Assembly (NCBI GenBank): GCA_910587805.1
Contig: CAJUNM010000008.1
Span: forward strand, 1 to 64,000
DNA: 64,000 nt
Direction of reading: 5' to 3'
DNA from: an uncultured Christensenellaceae bacterium
GTDB taxonomy: Bacteria; Bacillota; Clostridia; Christensenellales; Pumilibacteraceae
Positions 58,348 to 64,000 of this stretch are shown here, piece after piece. The notes under the pieces were generated by a model. It saw only the letters and a program-made list of their open reading frames with translations, had not been told where the DNA came from and made no database searches. The position numbers and the translations under genes were made by a program. Numbering within the stretch: the first letter of the stretch is position 1; every line of letters starts with the position of its first letter.

Positions 58348-60694
58348 TGTTGACCTCCCCGTTCACCGTATCGGATTGAGCGTTCGCCGGTTTATTTCTG
58401 CGCGGCAGCTGTAACTTTTTTCTCGGTTTGAATTTGGTTTTATCCAACCATTTATCAAATATCATTAAAAGCGCGGGCAGAACGAGCATTACGCTGGCTA
58501 TCGAAATAAGAACTCCGCGCCCCAAGCACGAGCCTAACGTTGCAATCAGCGGATCGCCGACGACTCCACCGATTAAGAAGCCCGCTATTGCAAGAATAGA
58601 GCCTGACGTTAATATCGTGGGAAAAGATTGATTGAGCGATTCTATTAACGCCGTCTTTTTGTCCGTCGTCTGTTTCAGCTCCTGATAGCGGTTGGTTATT
58701 ACGATTGCGTAGTCGATAGTTGCGCCCATCTGTATCGCACTGACTATCAGATATACGAAGAAGAACAGGTTTGTTCCTGCAAACGCGCTGATACTGAAAT
58801 TGATAAAAATTGCGCCCTGAATGGTTGCGGTAAGCGGTATAGGTGTACCCCACGAACGGAACGTAAACATAAGTATGACGAACACAAAAAGCACCGTTAA
58901 AATACTGACTTTCAAATTATCGGTACTGAACGATTTATCCAAATCGTAAGAGCTCATAGAATCGCCGGCAAATATCGCTTGCGGACAAAAGGCTTTTACT
59001 TCTTCACGCATATTTTCAATCATAGCGAAAGTCTGCTTACTCTCTATATCGCTATCCAGAATAAACAGAACGCGCGTGTAATTAGTTCCTATAAGCTGTG
59101 CTTCGGCGTCGTTAATCGTATCGCGTAACGTTTCGTAGGTATCAAGTAAATCGTCATTGCCGTTTAAAAATGCCGAAATGAAATCGTCATGCCCGAAAGC
59201 ACAGTCGCAGATATCGAGAATGGAAGCGGTATAAATATCTTTATTTGCTTCAAACAGTGCCACTTCCGAAACACCGTCCTGACTGTCGCTCTGCGAAAAA
59301 TAAGCATACGCTCGGTAAATGCTCGCGGCGGTTGAGTCGTCCGTACCGAGGAGCAGCGCAAACTGTCTGTAATTAAGTCTGTCGGTAAGATAATGCGTTG
59401 TACCGTTGGCGGTAATTTCCACGTTTGAAATTCCTATCGCTTCCTTTACTTCTTCGTGGGTGCTTACGGTATCTATAACGCGCTTTTCCAAATTGTAATC
59501 GCCTTTGGGTACGAGAACCGCAAGCTGGTTTGAATAACCGAATACGGCTTCCGTTTCGCGCTGGGCTATCTGCGTTGCCGAAGGGCGGGAAGTATCGATA
59601 CTTCCCGTCGAATAAACGTACTCCGTCTGAAAGGAAAAATAACCGCATACGATGACTGTGACCAAAAATACCGCAGGAATGACGTAACGAAGTTTGACGT
59701 CGAATTTGCCGACAGCCGAAATTTTGGGGACGAAGCTTTTATGTGCGGTTTTATCGATTGCTTTACTGAAATAAAGCGTTATGCACGGCATAAACAAGAA
59801 GACGGTAATCATACTGCAAATAATGCTTTTTGCAAGCACGATACCCAAATCGGCGCCAAGCCCCAAAGCCATTGTCGTGAGTGCAAGAAGTCCCGCAATC
59901 GTCGTCAAGGACGAACCGGCTATTTCGGGAATAGCCTTTGCAAGTGCCGCAGCCATAGCTTCCTTCGGCGACAGCCCGTTTGCCTTTTCTTCCGAAAATC
60001 TATGGCAGAGAATAATGGCATAGTCGATGGCAAGCGCAAGCTGTAAAATTACGCAGACGGAATTGGATATAAACGAAATAGTACCCAACCAATAATTCGT
60101 TCCCATATTGAGTAAAGCCGCTACGCCGAACGTAAGAATAAATACGGGTATTTCCCCGAAGCTTTTCGTGGTAAAAGCAAGAACGGCAATAATAATTACA
60201 ATCGCAAGTATCAGAACGAAATTAACGTCGTGCTGTAACTCTTCGGCATATGTATCTGTCAAAGAAGCCGAAACGAGTAAATCATATCCGTCGAGAAGCT
60301 CCAACGTTTTATTATAGGCGGCTACGGATAATTCGTCGTCTGCATCGCCGTCAAACGTAATATTGAAAAGCGCACAGGACTGTTTATAATAATCTTCGGT
60401 ATTGTGGAAGTCGAAGCTCTTTACACCGTCAAGCTGTTCAATCTCGTCGTGCAAGACAAGCGCGTCCTCAAAAGAGATATTGCGTAGCATAATTTTCGTC
60501 GTGCCGAACGTTACAAATTCCTCTTCCATAATATCGAGGGCTTGCTTCGTATCGGTATTCGATGGTAGATACGAAGTTATATCATACTCTATTTTTACTT
60601 GTCCCATTCCCCATATGCAATAGGCAATAAGAGCTATAAAAAGAACGATGATATAATTCTTTTTATTTACAATAAAATTCGTTAACTTTTTCAT
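58337..60694 (-). CDS. RND/MmpL-type membrane transporter
   Basis: This 785-residue protein has 12 predicted helices in two halves. Each half is one helix, a large outside loop, then five helices ('AIDYAIILCHRFSEEKANG' and 'ATIDYAIVITNRYQELKQ' are the equivalent TM4 motifs with the Asp of the proton relay). This is the MMPL/YdfJ type of Gram-positives, exporting lipids or drugs. It is divergent from a TetR regulator and followed by the GLUG surface protein. The start is taken at 60694. The substrate is unknown. Confidence 0.9.
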   Translation of the reverse strand: MKKLTNFIVNKKNYIIVLFIALIAYCIWGMGQVKIEYDITSYLPSNTDTKQALDIMEEEFVTFGTTKIMLRNISFEDALVLHDEIEQLDGVKSFDFHNTEDYYKQSCALFNITFDGDADDELSVAAYNKTLELLDGYDLLVSASLTDTYAEELQHDVNFVLILAIVIIIAVLAFTTKSFGEIPVFILTFGVAALLNMGTNYWLGTISFISNSVCVILQLALAIDYAIILCHRFSEEKANGLSPKEAMAAALAKAIPEIAGSSLTTIAGLLALTTMALGLGADLGIVLAKSIICSMITVFLFMPCITLYFSKAIDKTAHKSFVPKISAVGKFDVKLRYVIPAVFLVTVIVCGYFSFQTEYVYSTGSIDTSRPSATQIAQRETEAVFGYSNQLAVLVPKGDYNLEKRVIDTVSTHEEVKEAIGISNVEITANGTTHYLTDRLNYRQFALLLGTDDSTAASIYRAYAYFSQSDSQDGVSEVALFEANKDIYTASILDICDCAFGHDDFISAFLNGNDDLLDTYETLRDTINDAEAQLIGTNYTRVLFILDSDIESKQTFAMIENMREEVKAFCPQAIFAGDSMSSYDLDKSFSTDNLKVSILTVLFVFVILMFTFRSWGTPIPLTATIQGAIFINFSISAFAGTNLFFFVYLIVSAIQMGATIDYAIVITNRYQELKQTTDKKTALIESLNQSFPTILTSGSILAIAGFLIGGVVGDPLIATLGSCLGRGVLISIASVMLVLPALLMIFDKWLDKTKFKPRKKLQLPRRNKPANAQSDTVNGEVNNVQ

Positions 60695-60844
60695 TTTCAA
60701 CGCTTCCAACTAATAATATAAGTGTATTATTATCTTGACTTTCGTATTATTATATGTTATGCTGTCTAATAAAGCAAGCTGTGTGCTATTACAGAATAAC
60801 GGGAAAGTATTGCTACTTATACAAAAAAGGAAATTTATATTATT
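60695..60844. promoter_or_regulatory. Divergent promoters with direct repeats (RND/TetR control region)
   Basis: On the plus strand TTGACT, 17 bp and TATGCT serve the TetR gene. On the minus strand TTGCTT, 17 bp and TATAAT serve the transporter. GTATTATTAT occurs twice, at 60724 and 60744, 20 bp apart across both promoters, and may be the TetR operator. Confidence 0.6.
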
Positions 60845-61435
60845 ATGGAAAAACGGGAAGATATCAGGATAACCAAAAGTAAACGTGATTTATGTAACGC
60901 CTTGGTAGAGCTTATGAAAAGTACGCCCTTCAAAAAAATTACAGTCGGCGATATTTGTTCCACCGCTATGATAAACAAGATGACTTTTTATAAGCATTAC
61001 GCCGATAAATACGAGCTTTTGAACGACGTTTTTTTGAACATAAAGCAGTCTATTATCGCCCATGCGGAAGCCGCCATCCCTACGCAGAACGTGAATGATA
61101 CCGCACTTGACTTAACGTTTCGCGTGTTGGATGCAGTAATCAACGAGTGCCTCAATCAAAAGCAGTTTTTAATGGATATTTCTCACGACGAAATGGTGCT
61201 TACTATGATTTCGACAACGATAGAAAAATCCATTTACGAATTGCTTGCAAGTATCAGCCGTCATCATACCTTCAAATATCGTTTGGATATTCTTACTTCG
61301 GCTGTAACCGGCGCGGCGACTTTTTTAATCCGCTATTTGCTCCTTCACGAACAATCTATCGGGAAGGAACAATTTCTTGAAAATACAAAAGCCTTCCTGC
61401 GCGACTTGTTTAATTCTAAAATTTTATTTGAATGA
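60845..61435 (+). CDS. TetR-family transcriptional regulator
   Basis: This 196-residue regulator has an N-terminal HTH ('ALVELMKSTPFKKITVGDICSTAMINKMTFYKHYADKYELL', ~19-60) of the subgroup with 'TFYKHYADKYELL'. A helical ligand-binding domain and a C-terminal helix follow. It is divergent from the RND transporter, which it most likely represses until a substrate binds. Confidence 0.92.
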   Translation: MEKREDIRITKSKRDLCNALVELMKSTPFKKITVGDICSTAMINKMTFYKHYADKYELLNDVFLNIKQSIIAHAEAAIPTQNVNDTALDLTFRVLDAVINECLNQKQFLMDISHDEMVLTMISTTIEKSIYELLASISRHHTFKYRLDILTSAVTGAATFLIRYLLLHEQSIGKEQFLENTKAFLRDLFNSKILFE

Positions 61436-61450
61436 ATAAAAAATTTTTAA

Positions 61451-61477
61451 TATTGTTGACAGCTTTCGTCAACAATA
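61451..61477. promoter_or_regulatory. Perfect 10-bp inverted repeat upstream of the sigma-like gene
   Basis: TATTGTTGAC and GTCAACAATA surround 7 bp and include a TTGACA -35-like box, 19 bp before the start codon at 61496. It is a likely operator. Confidence 0.6.
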
Positions 61478-61495
61478 CTGTGTTATCATGGCACT

Positions 61496-62653
61496 ATGAA
61501 ATACTACTATAACAAGGCACAACCGAATATCGAATACGGAATGTTAAGCAGTCGCTATCTTAACAATCCGAAGCGCAAGCCGAATGCGGACTGTCTTGTT
61601 ACATACTATTACACTTCCGTATCTGAGCCGCTTGGTGGAACGTATTACCGTAATCGGGACTACTATATCATTCCCGTAAAGGTAACGCCAAAAGTCTATG
61701 CCCAGCTGATGAAGCGGGATAAAAAAGAACACAATAACAATCATAAGCACGACAGGCGTTATTTGGATGTGGAAAAATATTACCGTCAGCGCGGTGAAAT
61801 CGACGAGGATGACAGAGAAACAAATGCTTGGGAATGCATTGCGGACAAGAAAACGCTAAACTTTGAAAACGATATTATAGAAGAATTAGACAAAAAAGCG
61901 TTACTCTCTACTTTCTCGAAATCGGATAGACTAATCGTCAAACTATACGAAGCGGGTGTCGGTCAAAAGCATATTGCAAAGAAAATCGGCAAAACACAAA
62001 GCTATGTATCAAAGCGATTGGAACGGTTGTTAGACCTAATTGAAGCAGAACGGCTAAACGACGGAAGCCGCACGAAGAAAGAAATCGAATTTGAGCTTGC
62101 GTGGAAAAAGTTTATCTACTCTCATAAGATGCCGAAAGATATAGATGTAATCTTTGAAACATTTAACTACCTTATCGGCGAGAGAATGTTGGAAGAATTG
62201 CTTATTTACTTCTACTCTTTTCGTGAGTATTATTACTATGCTTACCGCTTGCTTTATCTTTACGAGTACAACCCTGCCGAAGATAATTTAGGATGTATAA
62301 ACGAACTGCCGCTTATCTTCCGAAAGATATTCTACTACCAAAAGTTGAACGAACAAGCGGACGTATTTATATGGCTCTACTACTGTCTTGTAACGGAAAT
62401 GGAACGGCGCAAAAAGATAACGCCCGAACCTAATCAAGAAGTCTACGAACAGCTTTTAGACGAGCAAGAAAAAACTGCAAAGCGCGTTAAAATGACAAGC
62501 GAACAGTTTATGGAAGAACGCTTTATTCCGAAGGTCGCGCCACTACTTAAAAAGCGAACGGACGATTTTTTACAGGCAAACAATATTTACGTTTTCGACG
62601 AGGATGCCGACATCGAAGCGGAACTCAAAAAATTGTTTGGAGATCCGAAATAA
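61496..62653 (+). CDS. Sigma-70 region-4-like HTH protein of a mobilizable element
   Basis: This 385-residue protein has a helix-turn-helix near residues 140-180 ('FSKSDRLIVKLYEAGVGQKHIAKKIGKTQSYVSKRLERL') like sigma region 4. Long helical flanks rich in Tyr and Lys surround it. Proteins of this kind stand next to MobV relaxases in clostridial integrative mobilizable elements, and one follows here. It probably controls transfer or excision genes. No sigma region 2 is seen, so it is not a complete sigma factor. Confidence 0.65.
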   Translation: MKYYYNKAQPNIEYGMLSSRYLNNPKRKPNADCLVTYYYTSVSEPLGGTYYRNRDYYIIPVKVTPKVYAQLMKRDKKEHNNNHKHDRRYLDVEKYYRQRGEIDEDDRETNAWECIADKKTLNFENDIIEELDKKALLSTFSKSDRLIVKLYEAGVGQKHIAKKIGKTQSYVSKRLERLLDLIEAERLNDGSRTKKEIEFELAWKKFIYSHKMPKDIDVIFETFNYLIGERMLEELLIYFYSFREYYYYAYRLLYLYEYNPAEDNLGCINELPLIFRKIFYYQKLNEQADVFIWLYYCLVTEMERRKKITPEPNQEVYEQLLDEQEKTAKRVKMTSEQFMEERFIPKVAPLLKKRTDDFLQANNIYVFDEDADIEAELKKLFGDPK

Positions 62654-62904
62654 AAAAATTCAAAATTTTTTTGCGATATTGGAATATATCGGGTGTTTTG
62701 GAGTGTATATAAGTGAGCGGTTAAATTCTACGCTCTAAAAATTAAAGAATAACGGATAGGCTCACGGCAAACTGCCGTGAGTTTTTCGTTGCTCGGAGGT
62801 GGTAATTATGGACGATTAAAAGACTTTGCGGACGGTCTATAAATGTTCGCGTGTGGACTAAAAACTTTGAAAGGCTTGACTGTAAGGAAATGAAGACTTG
62901 ATAC
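62654..62904 (+). other. Leader region before the MobV gene
   Basis: It contains the terminator at 62761-62786. After a strong CGGAGG site there is an ATG at 62808 that reads only Met-Asp-Asp-stop; one base shift would extend it by about 28 codons, so it is perhaps a decayed small gene. Nothing else is seen. Confidence 0.35.
62761..62786 (+). terminator. Intrinsic terminator
   Basis: CTCACGGC-AAACT-GCCGTGAG followed by TTTTT. Confidence 0.85.
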
Positions 62905-62945
62905 AAAGTATAGCCCACTATACTTCGCAAGCGAAGTGTGGGCTC
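62905..62945 (+). other. Candidate oriT of the MobV element
   Basis: AAGTATAG / CTATACTT enclose CCCA, the design of the MobV-family oriT. An overlapping stem AGCCCAC-(TAT)-ACTTCGC / GCGAAGTGTGGGCT forms a 14-bp hairpin with a three-base bulge. It lies 60-100 bp ahead of the relaxase gene, the usual location. Confidence 0.75.
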
Positions 62946-63002
62946 TGCGAGGCTTTTTGTCCACTACACAAAGACGGAATACATTATAAGGAGGAACAAA
63001 AC

Positions 63003-64000
63003 ATTAGCTATTTAGTGTGCCATATGGAGAAGTATCATAAGACGGATATTTACCCTGTGGAAAAAGAAAACGAGAGAGATGAAAACTATGAAGCAAGCAA
63101 TCCGCAGATAAACAGCGAGAGAACAAAAGACAACTATCATACCTTTGCGAGATACTGTTCTTACACGGAGTTTATCAATAAGCGAATAGCCGAATTGAAT
63201 TTACCGACCAAACCGAGAAAGGATGCTGTGCTTATGGCGTCGATTGTAATCGGCTCAGATGGAGAGTTTTTCAAAGGGCTAACACCGGCGGAACAAGAAG
63301 ATTTCTTTGCGCAATGCACAAGGTATTTTGCGGACAAATACGGCAAGGAAAATATAATATCCGCAGTCGTCCACAACGATGAAACTACGCCGCATTTGCA
63401 CTTAAATCTTATGCCCATAAGGAATTGGCGACTGTGTTGTAAAGACCTGTTCAACCGTGCCGAGCTTACCAAATTGCAAACGGATTTTCACGAAGCTGTC
63501 GGCAAGCGTTGGGGTTTAGAACGAGGGCGCGAAGGCAGTCCGAAAAAGCATTTGTCCACAGCGGAATACAAAGCAAAGAAAATTGTATTGAACGCTTGCA
63601 CCGAAGCGGCGGACATTACGGAAACAGCTCAGTCTGAATTGCGGCAAATCAACCAAGCCGTGAAGAAAGCCGAAGAACACTTTGACGAAACTATTGGGCA
63701 GATACATACCGCCAAAGCCGAACGAGATAAAATCGTTGCGGAACGCGATTCGGAAGCCGACTATTCGCAAGCGTTGGAACAAGCAAAGAACGGCGAAATC
63801 GCTCACGGCAAGAGCGAACTGAAAACGCAAGTTGTTGCGCTCACGGTAGAGAACAAAAGTCTAACCGAAGAAAACACGCGGTTAAAGAAAGACAACAGTT
63901 ATCTATTCGAGTCCTACCAAAAGGAAAAGAAAACACACAACGACCACGACAAAGCACTACGCGCTATTACACTATTCAGAACGCAAGAACCCGAAGCATT
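63003..64000 (+). CDS. mob: MobV (Mob/Pre) relaxase, runs off the window; apparent ATT start
   Basis: The frame from 63003 is open to the window edge (at least 332 codons). The product begins Ile-Ser-Tyr-Leu-Val-Cys-His-Met-Glu-Lys, aligning with the usual MSYAVCRMxK start of MobV proteins. It has 'NSERTKDNYH' and the metal-binding box 'HNDETTPHLHLNLMPI' (~121-136), then a coiled-coil region. AAGGAGG lies eight bases before the ATT codon and no ATG, GTG or TTG is in frame between them. The first in-frame ATG (63024) would delete the conserved N-terminus. The relaxase nicks oriT for transfer by a helper conjugative system. Confidence 0.9.
   Translation, partial: MSYLVCHMEKYHKTDIYPVEKENERDENYEASNPQINSERTKDNYHTFARYCSYTEFINKRIAELNLPTKPRKDAVLMASIVIGSDGEFFKGLTPAEQEDFFAQCTRYFADKYGKENIISAVVHNDETTPHLHLNLMPIRNWRLCCKDLFNRAELTKLQTDFHEAVGKRWGLERGREGSPKKHLSTAEYKAKKIVLNACTEAADITETAQSELRQINQAVKKAEEHFDETIGQIHTAKAERDKIVAERDSEADYSQALEQAKNGEIAHGKSELKTQVVALTVENKSLTEENTRLKKDNSYLFESYQKEKKTHNDHDKALRAITLFRTQEPEA

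Overview
The window looks like chromosome of a spore-forming, Gram-positive anaerobe of the class Clostridia, probably an uncultured gut lineage. The evidence is a yabP-yabQ-like sporulation pair, a stand-alone Spo0A-type DNA-binding domain, Shine-Dalgarno and TTGACA-17-TATAAT promoters of Firmicutes type, a Feo iron system, AgrC/AgrA-type signalling and clostridial mobile DNA. The lineage is inferred, because no rRNA gene is present. Four parS sites beside parB, with rsmG and mnmE nearby, suggest that the 37-45 kb part lies in the replication-origin domain.

Layout. 0.1-5 kb: DUF3788 protein, aldo/keto reductase, yabPQ, a DUF898 membrane protein and an RsmF-type rRNA methyltransferase. 5.2-8.6 kb: a four-gene feo operon, with an orphan MobV-type oriT-like palindrome beyond its end. 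8.7-15.4 kb: a DegT-type PLP enzyme, an Ig-like lipoprotein and a membrane-anchored GH3 enzyme with reversed domain order. 15.6-17.7 kb: a two-component pair whose regulator gene contains a 12-bp G tract. 17.96-31.53 kb: a 13.5-kb element integrated in a tRNA-Pro(AGG) gene, bounded by 45-bp direct repeats. 31.8-36.3 kb: small accessory genes and a repeat-bearing gene-poor stretch. 36.3-46.2 kb: a ferritin-like protein, parS/parB, lepB, degV, rsmG, mnmE and smpB. 46.7-53.9 kb: iscS-iscU, cysK, SDR, Lrp-aminotransferase and GH43. 53.9-64 kb: a DinJ/Doc-like toxin-antitoxin pair, a frameshifted GLUG-repeat surface protein, an RND transporter with a divergent TetR regulator, and the start of a MobV mobilizable element.

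The most interesting unit is the tRNA-integrated element. It has a tyrosine integrase, an HUH rolling-circle Rep, a Zot/pI-like P-loop ATPase with several N-terminal membrane segments, three single-span secreted or membrane proteins, a 32-residue membrane peptide, a protein with an SSB-like acidic tail, and a CI-type repressor facing a promoter with three 15-bp operators at exact 29-bp intervals. Between rep and the ATPase gene lies a ~190-bp run of six GC-rich hairpins. It has no relaxase, VirB4, terminase, capsid or lysis gene. I read it as a cryptic filamentous-phage (inovirus-like) prophage of a monoderm host. Its exit route and its adsorption and coat proteins would be novel or strongly diverged.

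Other points of note are the likely phase-variable response regulator, a MobV relaxase that appears to start at ATT, an alpha/beta hydrolase that has lost its nucleophile serine, and a ~95-bp dispersed repeat present three times.
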